From Serratia bockelmannii (GTDB lineage Bacteria; Pseudomonadota; Gammaproteobacteria; Enterobacterales; Enterobacteriaceae), in assembly GCF_008011855.1 (NCBI RefSeq), contig NZ_VOUX01000003.1, positions 62,001-126,000 of the forward strand: a stretch of DNA of 64,000 nucleotides. The letters run 5' to 3'. Shown in pieces: positions 1-9,052 of this stretch; within the stretch, counting starts at the first letter, position 1, and each line of letters opens with the position of its first letter. The position numbers and the translations under genes were made by a program. The notes beneath the pieces were generated by a model, which saw only the letters and a program-made list of their open reading frames with translations, did no database searches and had not been told where the DNA came from.

Positions 1-1053
1 GGCGTTTCGCAGCGCATCGACAGCGAAGCCGAGCGCGAGCGCCTGAAGTCCATCGTTGCGCCGCACTGCGACGAGCTGGGCGGCTTTATTATCCGCACCG
101 CGGCGGAAGGCATCGGCGAGGAAGAGCTGGCGCAGGATGCCGCGTTCCTCAAACGCCTGTGGACCAAGGTGATGGAGCGCAAGAAGCGCAACCAGACCAA
201 ATACAAGCTGTACGGCGAGCTGGCGCTGGCGCAGCGCATCTTGCGCGATTTCGCCGGCGCGGCGCTGGATCGCATTCGCGTCGATTCGCGGCTGACGCAC
301 GATCTGTTGGTGGAGTTTACCGGCGAGTACATCCCGGACATTACCAACAAGCTCGAACTCTACACCGGCAGCCAGCCAATTTTCGATCTGTACGACGTGG
401 AAAACGAAATCCAGCGCGCGCTGGAGCGCAAGGTGGAGCTGAAGTCCGGCGGCTATCTGATCATCGATCAGACCGAGGCGATGACCACCGTTGACATCAA
501 CACCGGTGCCTTCGTCGGCCACCGCAACCTCGACGAAACCATCTTCAATACCAACATCGAGGCGACGCAGGCCATCGCGCGCCAGCTGCGGCTGCGCAAC
601 CTGGGCGGCATTATCATCATCGACTTTATCGATATGAACAACGAAGAGCATCGCCGCCGGGTGCTGCACTCGCTGGAGCAGGCATTGAGTAAAGATCGGG
701 TAAAAACCACGATCAACGGCTTCTCTCAGCTAGGCTTAGTTGAAATGACGCGTAAACGCACGCGTGAAAGCATTGAACATGTGCTCTGTCACGATTGTCC
801 TACTTGCAATGGGCGCGGCACCGTGAAAACGGTGGAAACCGTGTGCTACGAGATCCTGCGCGAGATTGTACGCGTGCACCATGCTTACGATTCCGATCGC
901 TTCCTGGTGTACGCCTCCGCGGCGGTTGGCGAAGCGCTGAAGAGCGAAGAGTCGCATGCGCTGGCCGAAGTGGAGATCTTCGTCGGCAAACAGGTGAAGG
1001 TGCAGATCGAACCGTTGTACAGCCAGGAGCAGTTCGACGTCGTCATGATGTAG
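1..1053 (+). CDS. rng: Ribonuclease G, C-terminal part (5' end outside window)
   Basis: RNase G is an endoribonuclease that matures the 5' end of 16S rRNA and turns over some mRNAs in the cytoplasm. The reading frame is open from base 1, so the N-terminal S1 region is missing. About 350 of the usual ~490 residues are here. The DNase I-like catalytic region is visible around MTTVDINTGAF and IIIIDFIDM, where the acidic residues that bind magnesium lie. The zinc-link cysteines CPTC follow in the C-terminal part. The frame ends at TAG. Identification rests on strong similarity to the RNase E/G family and on lacking the long RNase E C-terminal tail. In E. coli rng also precedes yhdP, which supports RNase G over RNase E. 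Confidence 0.95.
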   Translation, partial: GVSQRIDSEAERERLKSIVAPHCDELGGFIIRTAAEGIGEEELAQDAAFLKRLWTKVMERKKRNQTKYKLYGELALAQRILRDFAGAALDRIRVDSRLTHDLLVEFTGEYIPDITNKLELYTGSQPIFDLYDVENEIQRALERKVELKSGGYLIIDQTEAMTTVDINTGAFVGHRNLDETIFNTNIEATQAIARQLRLRNLGGIIIIDFIDMNNEEHRRRVLHSLEQALSKDRVKTTINGFSQLGLVEMTRKRTRESIEHVLCHDCPTCNGRGTVKTVETVCYEILREIVRVHHAYDSDRFLVYASAAVGEALKSEESHALAEVEIFVGKQVKVQIEPLYSQEQFDVVMM

Positions 1054-1071
1054 CCCGCCCGACATCGGTAG

Positions 1072-1091
1072 GGGCCCGGCACGCCGGGCCC
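1072..1091 (+). terminator. GC-rich hairpin between rng and yhdP
   Basis: Two perfect 9-base arms (GGGCCCGGC and GCCGGGCCC) are separated by two bases just after the rng stop. There is no T-run after it, so it may be an RNA 3' end or processing structure rather than a strong intrinsic terminator. Confidence 0.4.
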
Positions 1092-1141
1092 GTCAGTGCA
1101 TAGATATTCCCGTTGCCAGGCAGCGGAGCAAGGAGAACTGC

Positions 1142-4100
1142 GTGAGGCGACTGCCTGGGATTCTGTTAGCAACAGGCGCCACCCTAATCGTGATTGTGGC
1201 GCTGCTGATCAGCGGGCTGCGCCTGATGCTGCCGAAGCTGAACGACTATCGTCCCCAACTGCTGGCGCAGGTGGAGAAGCTATCCGGTGTGCCTGTGCAG
1301 ATGGATTTCCTGCAGGGCAGTTGGGAAACGTTCGGCCCACAGCTTGAAGTGCGCAACCTGAGCGTTACGCTGCCCAAAAGCGATGTGCATATCGAACGCG
1401 TGACGCTGGCGCTGGACGTGTGGCAATCGCTGCTGCACTGGCGCTGGCAGTTCCGCGATCTGACCTTCTATCAATTCCGCCTCGATCTGAACGCCACGCT
1501 GGGCGGCGATCGTGAGGGCGACGGCCTTGAGCCCGGTAAAATCAGCGATCTGATGCTGCGCCAGCTCGACCACTTCGATCTGCGCGACAGCCGTATCTCG
1601 TTCCTGACGCCCGCCGGCGCGCGCGCCGAATTCGACATTCCCCAACTGACCTGGCTCAACGGCCGCGATCGCCACCGCGCCGAGGGGCAGATCAGCCTGT
1701 CGACGCTGAACGGCCAGCACGGTGTGGTGCAGCTGCGCATGGACCTGCGCGATAATCAGGGCCTGCTGGACACCGGCACGGTCTATCTGCAGGCCGATAA
1801 CATCGACATGAAACCCTGGTTTACCCGCTGGCTGCGCGCCAACACCGGGCTGGAAAGCGCAGACTTCAGCCTGGCAGCCTGGCTGCAGGTGCAAAACGGC
1901 GAGATCGCCGGCGGCCATGCGTTGCTCAAGCAGGGGGCGGCCAACTGGAATACCGGCGCCGCGCAGCACCGGCTGGACGTAGACAATCTGGCGCTGTCGC
2001 TGCGCCGCCAGGGCACCGGTTGGCAGCTCGACGTGCCGCAGCTGCGGTTGAGCACCGACGGCCAGGCCTGGCCGCAGGGCGCGCTTTCTGCGCTGTGGCT
2101 GCCGGAAAACACCGAATTTATGGGGCCGGCGCAGAATGAAGAGCTGCGGGTGCGCGCGACCCATCTTCAGTTGGAGCGTCTATCGGCGTTGCTGCCGACC
2201 TTCTCGTTCCTCAGCCCGGACGTGCTCGATCGCTGGAACGATCTGCAGCCGCAGGGGAAGATGGAAGCGCTGGCGCTGGACATCCCGCTCAAGCAGCCGG
2301 AAAAGAGCCGTTTTCAGGCGCTGTGGCGCGATGTCAGCTGGCAGCGTTGGGAACTGCTGCCGGGCGTCAACCACTTCTCCGGCGCGTTGAGTGGCGGGGT
2401 GGAGAACGGCCGCCTGACGCTGGGGCTCACCGACAGCACCCTGCCTTACGGCGACATGTTCCGCGCCCCGCTTGAAATCAGCAGCGCGCGTGGCGCGCTG
2501 ACCTGGCGTTACAACGATCAAGGCTGGGAGCTGGCGAGTCAGGGGCTGGACGTCAAGGCGAAGTCGCTGTGGGTCAACGGCGATTTCCGTTATCAGCAGC
2601 CGGCCAAGGGCGATCCGTGGCTGAATATCCTGGCGGGCATCCGCCTGTATGACGGCGCCGACGCCTGGCGCTATTTCCCGGAACCGCTGATGGGCAAGCA
2701 TCTGGTGGACTACCTGGGCGGCGCCATTCAGGGCGGCCAGGTGGATAACGCCACGCTGATTTATTCCGGCGATCCGCAGCATTTCCCGTACCGCAAAAAC
2801 GAAGGGCAGTTCGAAGTCTTCGTACCGCTGCGTCACGCCACCTTCCAGTTCCAACCGGGCTGGCCGGCGCTGACCGATTTGGCGATCGATCTCGATTTCG
2901 CCAACGAGGGGCTGTGGATGCATGCGCCGCAAACCCGCTTGGGCAAGGTGGCGGGCAAAAATATCAGCGCGGTGATCCCGGATTACCTGAAAGAGCGGTT
3001 GCTGATCGACGCCGAAGTCGCGGGTGCGGGCAGCGACGTACATGACTACTTCATGCAGACACCGTTGCACGATTCGCTGGGGGCGGCGCTGGATCAGCTG
3101 CAGATTGGCGGTGATGTCAGTGGGCGCTTACATCTCGATATCCCCCTGGACGGCGAGCAGGTCAGAGCCACCGGTGAAGTGGCGCTGAACAACAATTCGT
3201 TGCTGATAAAACCGCTGGAAAGCGAGCTGCAGAAGCTCAGCGGCAAGTTCCGCTTCGACAATGGCAATCTGGAGAGCGACACCCTGTCGGCCAACTGGTT
3301 CGGGCAACCGGTGGCGGTCAACTTCACTACGCAGGAAGGCGAGCGTGACTACAAGGTCAACGTCGGTCTGAAAGGAGACTGGCAGCCGGGCAAGTTCCCC
3401 GGCCTGCCAAAAGAGGCCGCCGATGCGCTCAGCGGCAGTGCGCCCTGGCAGAGCCAGGTGGCCATCACGCTGCCGCATCAGGGCTCGGCCAGCTACGATA
3501 TCGGCCTTGACGCAGACCTGAAGAAAGTGAGCAGTCACTTACCTTCGCCACTGGACAAGGCGTCGGGAGAGGCGCTGCCGGTGAACGTCAAGGTCAAAGG
3601 CGGTTTGAACGGCTTTATGTTGACCGGCAGCGCGGGCAAACAGAACCGCTTCAACAGCGAATGGAACTTCGATAAAAAACAGGTGAACCTGGCGCGCGCC
3701 GCCTGGCAAACCAACGGGGGCGGCACCCCGCCTCTGCCGGCCGGCAAGTCGATGACGTTGAACCTGCCGGCGCTGGACGGCGAGCAGTGGCTGGCGCTGC
3801 TGGCACCGGCGCTGAAACAGGGCGGCGGCAGCGGTCAGGTGGGCGGTTTCAGCTTCCCCACCACCGTGGCGCTGACCACGCCGCAGCTGCTGTTGGGCGG
3901 CCAGGCCTGGCATAAGCTGACGCTGTCGGCCGAGAAACAGCTTGGCGCTACCCTGGTGAGCGCCAAGAGCGACGAAGTGGATGGTAGCCTGCGGGTGGCC
4001 GATCGCGGGCCGTGGCGCGCCGATATCAACTACCTGTATTACAACCCGCAGTTCGCAGAGACGAAAAACGCGGCGGGCACGCCGCCGCCGTCGACCGAGA

Positions 4101-4945
4101 ACGTTTCCTTCCGCGACTGGCCTTCGTTGATGCTGCGCTGCAAATCGTGCTGGGTGCTGGGGCAGAACCTCGGCAGGGTCGAGGCGGATCTGACCAATCG
4201 GGGCGATACCCTGACGCTGGATCACGGCCTGGTCGATACCGGCCAAGGGCGCATGACCGCCACCGGCCTGTGGAAACAAAATGCGCAGGAAGAGCGCAGC
4301 TCGCTGAAAGGCAAGCTGCTTGGCGGCAAGCTCGATGAAACCGCCGCCTTCTTCGGCATCACCATTCCGCTTAAGGGCGCGCCTTATGACGTGGATTTCG
4401 ATCTGTACTGGCATGGCACGCCGTGGCAGCCACGGGTCGATACGCTGAGCGGTGCGCTGCAGGTCAAGATGGGCAAGGGTGAAATCGACAGTATGGGCGG
4501 TGGCCGTGCCGGTCAGCTGCTGCGGCTGGTCAGCTTCGACGCCCTGCTGCGCAAGCTGCAGTTCGATTTCAGCGATACCTTTGGCAAAGGCTTCTACTTT
4601 GATTCCATCCGCAGTACCGCCTGGCTGAAAGATGGCATAATGCATACTGATAATCTATTGATCGACGGCCTGGCGGCGGATATCGCTATGAACGGCCAGA
4701 TCGATCTGGCGCGCCGCCGCATCGATATGGAGGCGGTGGTGGCGCCGGCGATTTCGGCGACGGTCGGCGTGGCCACGGCGTTTGTCGTCAACCCGATCGT
4801 CGGCGCGGCGGTATTTGCCGCCTCGCAGGTGCTGGGGCCGCTGTGGAGCAAGATTTCGCTGATTCGCTACCATATCGGCGGCGATCTCGACCAGCCGAAG
4901 ATCAATGAGGTACTTCGTAAGGCAAAGGAGGATAAGGCGTCATGA
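1142..4945 (+). CDS. yhdP: YhdP, AsmA/TamB-family envelope phospholipid transport protein
   Basis: YhdP is a large inner-membrane-anchored periplasmic protein of the AsmA-like family. In E. coli it moves phospholipids to the outer membrane together with TamB and YdbH and affects cyclic ECA function. The protein has 1267 residues, essentially the E. coli length of 1266. It starts with a membrane anchor (about residues 7-29: LLATGATLIVIVALLISGL) followed by a long beta-rich body, and ends in a charged tail. The start is GTG at 1142, chosen because AAGGAGA lies a few bases upstream and no better ATG exists. The last four bases overlap the start of the next gene (ATGA), so the two are probably cotranscribed. 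Confidence 0.95.
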   Translation: MRRLPGILLATGATLIVIVALLISGLRLMLPKLNDYRPQLLAQVEKLSGVPVQMDFLQGSWETFGPQLEVRNLSVTLPKSDVHIERVTLALDVWQSLLHWRWQFRDLTFYQFRLDLNATLGGDREGDGLEPGKISDLMLRQLDHFDLRDSRISFLTPAGARAEFDIPQLTWLNGRDRHRAEGQISLSTLNGQHGVVQLRMDLRDNQGLLDTGTVYLQADNIDMKPWFTRWLRANTGLESADFSLAAWLQVQNGEIAGGHALLKQGAANWNTGAAQHRLDVDNLALSLRRQGTGWQLDVPQLRLSTDGQAWPQGALSALWLPENTEFMGPAQNEELRVRATHLQLERLSALLPTFSFLSPDVLDRWNDLQPQGKMEALALDIPLKQPEKSRFQALWRDVSWQRWELLPGVNHFSGALSGGVENGRLTLGLTDSTLPYGDMFRAPLEISSARGALTWRYNDQGWELASQGLDVKAKSLWVNGDFRYQQPAKGDPWLNILAGIRLYDGADAWRYFPEPLMGKHLVDYLGGAIQGGQVDNATLIYSGDPQHFPYRKNEGQFEVFVPLRHATFQFQPGWPALTDLAIDLDFANEGLWMHAPQTRLGKVAGKNISAVIPDYLKERLLIDAEVAGAGSDVHDYFMQTPLHDSLGAALDQLQIGGDVSGRLHLDIPLDGEQVRATGEVALNNNSLLIKPLESELQKLSGKFRFDNGNLESDTLSANWFGQPVAVNFTTQEGERDYKVNVGLKGDWQPGKFPGLPKEAADALSGSAPWQSQVAITLPHQGSASYDIGLDADLKKVSSHLPSPLDKASGEALPVNVKVKGGLNGFMLTGSAGKQNRFNSEWNFDKKQVNLARAAWQTNGGGTPPLPAGKSMTLNLPALDGEQWLALLAPALKQGGGSGQVGGFSFPTTVALTTPQLLLGGQAWHKLTLSAEKQLGATLVSAKSDEVDGSLRVADRGPWRADINYLYYNPQFAETKNAAGTPPPSTENVSFRDWPSLMLRCKSCWVLGQNLGRVEADLTNRGDTLTLDHGLVDTGQGRMTATGLWKQNAQEERSSLKGKLLGGKLDETAAFFGITIPLKGAPYDVDFDLYWHGTPWQPRVDTLSGALQVKMGKGEIDSMGGGRAGQLLRLVSFDALLRKLQFDFSDTFGKGFYFDSIRSTAWLKDGIMHTDNLLIDGLAADIAMNGQIDLARRRIDMEAVVAPAISATVGVATAFVVNPIVGAAVFAASQVLGPLWSKISLIRYHIGGDLDQPKINEVLRKAKEDKAS

Positions 4946-5784
4946 GGAATGCTAACGTTGCGTTGTTGCAGTTGTGCAGTGGCGATCAGGTGCGCGATAA
5001 CCTGGCCCAGATTGAACAGCAGATCAAGCAGCTCAATGCCGGGGTAAAACTGGTCATGACGCCGGAGAACGCGTTGTTGTTCGCCAACTCCGCGGCCTAT
5101 CGCCAACAGGCGGAAAAACAGGGCGATGGTCCGCTGCAGAACGCGGTGCGCGAACTGGCGCGCCGTTATGGCGTGTGGTTGCTGGTGGGCTCGATGCCGC
5201 TCGTCAGCCGTGAGAACCCGGAGCTTATCACCACCAGCAGCCTGTTGTTCGACGAGCAGGGCGAGATCCGCGCCCGCTACGACAAGCTGCACATGTTCGA
5301 TGTGGACATCAACGACGCGCACGGCCATTACCGCGAGTCGGATACCTACCAGCACGGGCAGCACCTGACGGTGGTGGATACGCCGGTCGGGCGTTTGGGC
5401 ATGACCATATGTTACGATCTGCGCTTCCCTGCGCTGTTCCAGGCGCTGCGGGCGCAGGGCGCCGAACTGATTTCGGTGCCGGCGGCCTTTACGCGGGTAA
5501 CCGGCGAGGCGCATTGGGAAATCCTGCTGCGCGCCCGAGCGATCGAGAACCAGTGCATGATCCTGGCGCCGGCGCAGGTGGGGCGCCACGGGCCGACCCG
5601 CCGCACCTGGGGCCACTCGATGGCTGTCGACGGCTGGGGCAAGGTGTTGGCCGAGAACGCGGACGCCGTGGCGGCACTGAAGGTGCGTGTGGACGCCGCA
5701 AGCCTGAAAAATATTCGTGCGCAGATGCCGGTGCTGCAGCACAACCGATTCCAGACGTCGCTGACGGCGCCGTCTGACAAGTAA
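4942..5784 (+). CDS. Carbon-nitrogen hydrolase (nitrilase family, Nit1/YbeM-like amidase)
   Basis: A 280-residue cytoplasmic amidase of the nitrilase superfamily. The Glu-Lys-Cys catalytic triad is visible: Glu42 in MTPEN, Lys115 in RYDKLHMFD and Cys157 in TICYDLRFP. The closest characterised group is Nit1/YbeM, the deaminated glutathione amidase that repairs a side product of transaminases; that exact substrate is inferred from family likeness. The gene overlaps yhdP by ATGA and is followed by tldD 25 bases later, so the three genes probably form one transcript. E. coli has no gene at this place, whereas Yersinia/Serratia-type genomes do, as far as I recall. Confidence 0.88.
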   Translation: MRNANVALLQLCSGDQVRDNLAQIEQQIKQLNAGVKLVMTPENALLFANSAAYRQQAEKQGDGPLQNAVRELARRYGVWLLVGSMPLVSRENPELITTSSLLFDEQGEIRARYDKLHMFDVDINDAHGHYRESDTYQHGQHLTVVDTPVGRLGMTICYDLRFPALFQALRAQGAELISVPAAFTRVTGEAHWEILLRARAIENQCMILAPAQVGRHGPTRRTWGHSMAVDGWGKVLAENADAVAALKVRVDAASLKNIRAQMPVLQHNRFQTSLTAPSDK

Positions 5785-5809
5785 TCCTCCAATCAAGAGT
5801 GAAACCATT

Positions 5810-7255
5810 ATGAGCCTGACGTTTGTCAGTGAGCAGTTACTCGCTACCAACAAGCTGAGTCATCAAGACCTGTACAGGGTACTGGGTCAACTGGCAGAAC
5901 GCCGTATCGACTACGCCGATCTCTATTTCCAGTCCAGCTATCACGAAGCCTGGGTGATCGAGGACGGCATCATCAAGGATGGCTCTTACAATATCGACCA
6001 GGGCGTCGGCGTGCGCGCCGTCAGCGGCGAGAAGACCGGCTTCGCCTATGCCGATCAGATCACCCTGAATGCGCTGCAGCAAAGCGCCCAGGCGGCGCGC
6101 AGCATCGTGCGCGAGCAGGGCGACGGGCGGGCGCATACTCTGGGCGAAATCGGTTATCAGGCGCTGTACCCGCTGCTCGATCCGCTGCAAAGCCTGCCGC
6201 GCGAAGAGAAAATCGCCCTGCTGCACCGCGTCGACAAGGTGGCGCGCGCCGCCGATGCGCGGGTGCAGGAAGTGAACGCCAGCATCACCGGCGTTTACGA
6301 GCAGGTGCTGGTAGCCGCCACCGACGGCACGCTGGCAGCGGACGTTCGCCCGCTGGTGCGCCTTTCCGTCAGCGTGCTGGTGGAGCAGGACGGCAAGCGT
6401 GAGCGCGGCTCCAGCGGCGGCGGCGGCCGTTTCGGCTATGACTACTTCCTGGAAGCCGTCGACGGCGAGGTGCGCGCCGATATCTATGCCCAAGAGGCGG
6501 TGCGCATGGCGCTGGTCAATCTTGGCGCAGTGGCGGCGCCGGCCGGCAATATGCCGGTGGTGCTGGGGGCCGGCTGGCCAGGCGTGCTGCTGCACGAGGC
6601 GGTGGGCCACGGCCTGGAAGGCGACTTCAACCGGCGCGGCACCTCGGTGTTCAGCGGCCATATGGGCGAGCTGGTGGCGTCCGAGCTGTGCACCGTGGTG
6701 GATGACGGCACCCTGCAAGGGCGCCGCGGCTCGCTGGCGATCGACGACGAAGGCGTGCCGGGCCAGTACAACGTACTGATCGAAAACGGCGTGCTGAAAG
6801 GCTACATGCAGGACAAGCTCAACGCGCGGCTGATGGGCGTTGCGCCGACCGGCAACGGCCGCCGCGAGTCCTATGCGCATCTGCCGATGCCGCGCATGAC
6901 CAACACCTACATGCTGGCGGGTAAATCGACGCCGGAAGAGATCATCGCCAGCGTCGAGTACGGTCTGTACGCGCCGAACTTTGGCGGCGGCCAGGTGGAC
7001 ATCACCTCCGGCAAGTTCGTGTTCTCCACCACCGAAGCCTATCTGATCGAGAAAGGGCGTATCACCAAGCCGGTGAAGGGGGCGACGCTGATCGGCTCCG
7101 GCATCGAGGCGATGCAGCAGATTTCGATGGTCGGCAACGATCTGGCGCTTGATAAAGGCGTGGGCGTGTGCGGCAAGGAAGGCCAGAGTGTGCCGGTGGG
7201 CGTCGGCCAACCGACGCTGAAACTGGACACGCTGACCGTCGGCGGCACGGCGTAA
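5810..7255 (+). CDS. tldD: Metalloprotease TldD
   Basis: TldD is the catalytic, zinc-carrying half of the TldD/TldE(PmbA) heterodimeric protease. The complex degrades unfolded peptides, matures microcin B17 and helps clear the CcdA antitoxin. The protein is 481 residues, as in E. coli. The zinc/catalytic motif [11 protein letters not shown] begins at residue 262. A glycine-rich linker ([11 protein letters not shown]) precedes it. The start ATG lies shortly after the upstream stop, with AGAGTGA as a modest ribosome site. Its partner pmbA is in this same window at 34019-35359. A hairpin follows the stop codon. Confidence 0.97.
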   Translation: MSLTFVSEQLLATNKLSHQDLYRVLGQLAERRIDYADLYFQSSYHEAWVIEDGIIKDGSYNIDQGVGVRAVSGEKTGFAYADQITLNALQQSAQAARSIVREQGDGRAHTLGEIGYQALYPLLDPLQSLPREEKIALLHRVDKVARAADARVQEVNASITGVYEQVLVAATDGTLAADVRPLVRLSVSVLVEQDGKRERGSSGGGGRFGYDYFLEAVDGEVRADIYAQEAVRMALVNLGAVAAPAGNMPVVLGAGWPGVLLHEAVGHGLEGDFNRRGTSVFSGHMGELVASELCTVVDDGTLQGRRGSLAIDDEGVPGQYNVLIENGVLKGYMQDKLNARLMGVAPTGNGRRESYAHLPMPRMTNTYMLAGKSTPEEIIASVEYGLYAPNFGGGQVDITSGKFVFSTTEAYLIEKGRITKPVKGATLIGSGIEAMQQISMVGNDLALDKGVGVCGKEGQSVPVGVGQPTLKLDTLTVGGTA

Positions 7256-7263
7256 TTTTTCCT

Positions 7264-7286
7264 CAAGGGGCCGCATTGGCCCCTTG
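7264..7286 (+). terminator. Hairpin terminator after tldD
   Basis: Perfect 9-base arms CAAGGGGCC and GGCCCCTTG with a 5-base loop, 9 bases after the tldD stop. The following bases TTCATT are only moderately T-rich. It probably ends the yhdP-nitrilase-tldD transcript. Confidence 0.65.
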
Positions 7287-7339
7287 TTCATTCCCCATTT
7301 TGAGTTTTCTCTCGCCCGCGCAAAGAGTGCTGTGCGGCG

Positions 7340-8125
7340 ATGATGCCGAGAAAGATGACGATGGCGTGCTTTGGTGTGTCTACCCGGCGTTGGCTGCTGG
7401 TGCTGGGGGTTCTCTCCTTGACGGGGTGCGCCCGTTCCGATGCGCTGTGGGGCGTGGTCGATAAGCTCTGCATGGCCAACTATCAGCAAAAGCGCGATCC
7501 GGCCCCGTGTGAGCAGATTTATATGCCGCAGGGGAAAGCGCAAGGCTTCAGCGTGCTGCAAAACCCGCGTTATCCCTATCACTTCATCCTGGTGCCGACG
7601 GCGCCGCTCTCCGGCATTGAAAGCCCGCAGCTGCTGGCCGGGGAACGGACGGACTATTTTGGCTATGCATGGCTGATGCGTTACCGGTTGGCCGCCGAGT
7701 ATGGCGGGCCGGTGCCGGATGATATGTTGGGCATGGCGATCAACTCCGCTTACGGCCGTAGCCAGAACCAATTGCATATTCACCTGACCTGTCTGCGCGA
7801 AGATGTTCGGCGTCAATTGCAGGCGGAACGCCCCTACATACAGGAACAATGGCGGCCTTTGCCGGATAAGCTGTTGCGCCACACTTACTATGCCCGACGC
7901 GTGATGCAGCCAACCGCGATGGGCATTTACCCGATTAAGGATCTGGCGGATTATTTCCATCTGTCGCCGCAGCAGCTGGCGGAATATGGCGTGGCGTTAG
8001 TGCCCACCACGTTTGCCGGCCAACGGGGTTTTATCTTGCTGGCCTCGAAGCGCGGCTGGGACGTTGGCAACCGCGCGTCGGTAGAGTCGCTGCTGGATAA
8101 AGAGTGCGCGATATTGCCGCGTTGA
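7340..8125 (+). CDS. cdh: CDP-diacylglycerol pyrophosphatase
   Basis: Hydrolyses CDP-diacylglycerol to CMP and phosphatidate in phospholipid metabolism. The family is marked by the HIT-like motif LHIHLTC, seen around residues 154-160, after SAYGRSQNQ. The N-terminus has a hydrophobic stretch ending in LSLTGC, which could be a lipoprotein signal (Cys30) or a simple membrane anchor as described for E. coli Cdh. The start is uncertain: in-frame ATGs occur at 7340, 7343, 7355 and 7361, and none has a strong ribosome site. GAGAAAG before 7355 favours that one slightly. The gene stands alone between the tldD terminator and the APE cluster. Confidence 0.85.
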   Translation: MMPRKMTMACFGVSTRRWLLVLGVLSLTGCARSDALWGVVDKLCMANYQQKRDPAPCEQIYMPQGKAQGFSVLQNPRYPYHFILVPTAPLSGIESPQLLAGERTDYFGYAWLMRYRLAAEYGGPVPDDMLGMAINSAYGRSQNQLHIHLTCLREDVRRQLQAERPYIQEQWRPLPDKLLRHTYYARRVMQPTAMGIYPIKDLADYFHLSPQQLAEYGVALVPTTFAGQRGFILLASKRGWDVGNRASVESLLDKECAILPR

Positions 8126-8217
8126 GCTCAAGAATGTCTCGCTACACGATGCTGATTAACCGGCCTGTGCAGGTGTATCAGCCATTATCCCTGCAGTTCC
8201 CATTTAGCCAGCCATAC

Positions 8218-8248
8218 TTGGCTTTGAGAGCCAGAGGGATGGTATAAT
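8218..8248 (+). promoter_or_regulatory. Extended -10 promoter upstream of apeA
   Basis: A perfect -10 TATAAT (8243-8248) is preceded by the extended -10 dinucleotide TG (8240-8241). A weak -35 TTGGCT sits at 8218-8223 with a 19-base spacer. It points toward apeA, about 340 bases upstream, which would give a long leader. Confidence 0.5.
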
Positions 8249-8313
8249 TTGGTTACATTTTTTCTTGAGTAAGGGTATTGATTGGAGTACTTTAATGGCC
8301 GGAGCTGATGGAC

Positions 8314-8394
8314 ATGAATAAGCGCTTTGATGATGTTAATTTAATCGATGTAATCACCGATAGCTTAAATGAATATTTAATGGTTACAAGTTAA
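8314..8394 (+). CDS. Possible small peptide (26 residues) in the apeA leader
   Basis: A short frame, MNKRFDDVNLIDVITDSL and 8 more residues, ends in TAA. GGAG at 8301-8304 lies 9 bases before this ATG; a second ATG at 8308 is also in frame but too close to that site. It lies downstream of the extended -10 promoter and upstream of apeA. I do not recognise it. It may be a leader peptide, a gene remnant or chance. Confidence 0.22.
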   Translation: MNKRFDDVNLIDVITDSLNEYLMVTS

Positions 8395-8597
8395 ACCTGT
8401 CCAATAGTTCATTGAATTGCGAATCTTTCAGTTTTTTATATTGATTTTTCAGCCTGCCGATGGCTGATGAATTTATTTTGAAATACAGTAAGGTTTCCGG
8501 TTAATAAATAAATCGCGGTTTCATCTGGCGGTGAGTGTGCCGGTATTCATTTATCCATTGATGAAAGTTATCAGAATTACTTTAATATGGAGGTTGT

Positions 8598-8987
8598 ATG
8601 AAAAGGGTTTCCAAGTTGTTAATCGCATTTTCCGTGGCGGTGGCCTTAGTGGGATGCGCGCGTACAGCACCCGTTGATAATGTTCATTCGACGGTTAGTG
8701 CCGGGCATAGTGAGGCTCAAGTCAGAAACGCAATCCTTAAGGCTGGCGCCCAACGCCAATGGATCATGAATGATGTGGGGCCAGGTGTCATCAAGGCGCG
8801 TCAGCAAAACCGCAATCACAGTGCGGAGGTGCGTATTACCTACTCGGCAACAGCTTATTCTATCGATTATGACAGCAGCCAGAATCTGCTCGCTTCTCAA
8901 GGTAAGATTCATAAGAATTATAATCGTTGGGTACGCAATCTGGATAAAGATATTCAGGTCAGTCTCGCCACGAATGCACTGCAGTAA
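8598..8987 (+). CDS. apeA: Small lipoprotein ApeA, first gene of the aryl polyene cluster
   Basis: A 129-residue protein with a lipoprotein signal peptide: a basic start (MKRVSK), a hydrophobic core and the lipobox VGC with Cys20. The remainder is a small soluble domain of unknown function, probably anchored in an outer-leaflet or periplasmic membrane face. The symbol is assigned from position: the 18 genes from here to 23680 match the known apeA-apeR order of E. coli-type APE clusters. The start has a strong GGAGG site 4 bases upstream. A hairpin (8999-9018) separates it from apeB, so its expression may differ from the rest. Confidence 0.72.
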   Translation: MKRVSKLLIAFSVAVALVGCARTAPVDNVHSTVSAGHSEAQVRNAILKAGAQRQWIMNDVGPGVIKARQQNRNHSAEVRITYSATAYSIDYDSSQNLLASQGKIHKNYNRWVRNLDKDIQVSLATNALQ

Positions 8988-8998
8988 TATCTTTTTAG

Positions 8999-9023
8999 TC
9001 GGGCCAAGTATGGCCCGATAAAT
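8999..9023 (+). terminator. Hairpin with T-rich tail between apeA and apeB
   Basis: Perfect 8-base arms TCGGGCCA and TGGCCCGA with a 4-base loop (AGTA), followed by TAAATATTTTTA. It looks like a partial intrinsic terminator or attenuator placed between the first two genes of the cluster. Confidence 0.55.
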
Positions 9024-9052
9024 ATTTTTAGCACAGGACGCTTATCATCGTT

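Larger units (their letters stand above)
8126..8597. other. Gene-poor stretch upstream of the APE cluster
   Basis: About 470 bases, visibly AT-richer than the preceding genes. It holds one good promoter-like sequence (8218-8248), one very short reading frame (8314-8394) and the ribosome site of apeA (GGAGG at 8589-8593). I see no RNA gene or repeat in it. As the only long leader before apeA, it is the likely control region of the cluster. Confidence 0.6.

Noticed and set aside
5837-7960. Very long open frame on the - strand opposite tldD and cdh
   Set aside because: It is a mirror of GC-rich codon use in tldD and cdh. The translation is rich in His, Arg and Gln with no domain, and both + strand genes are certain.
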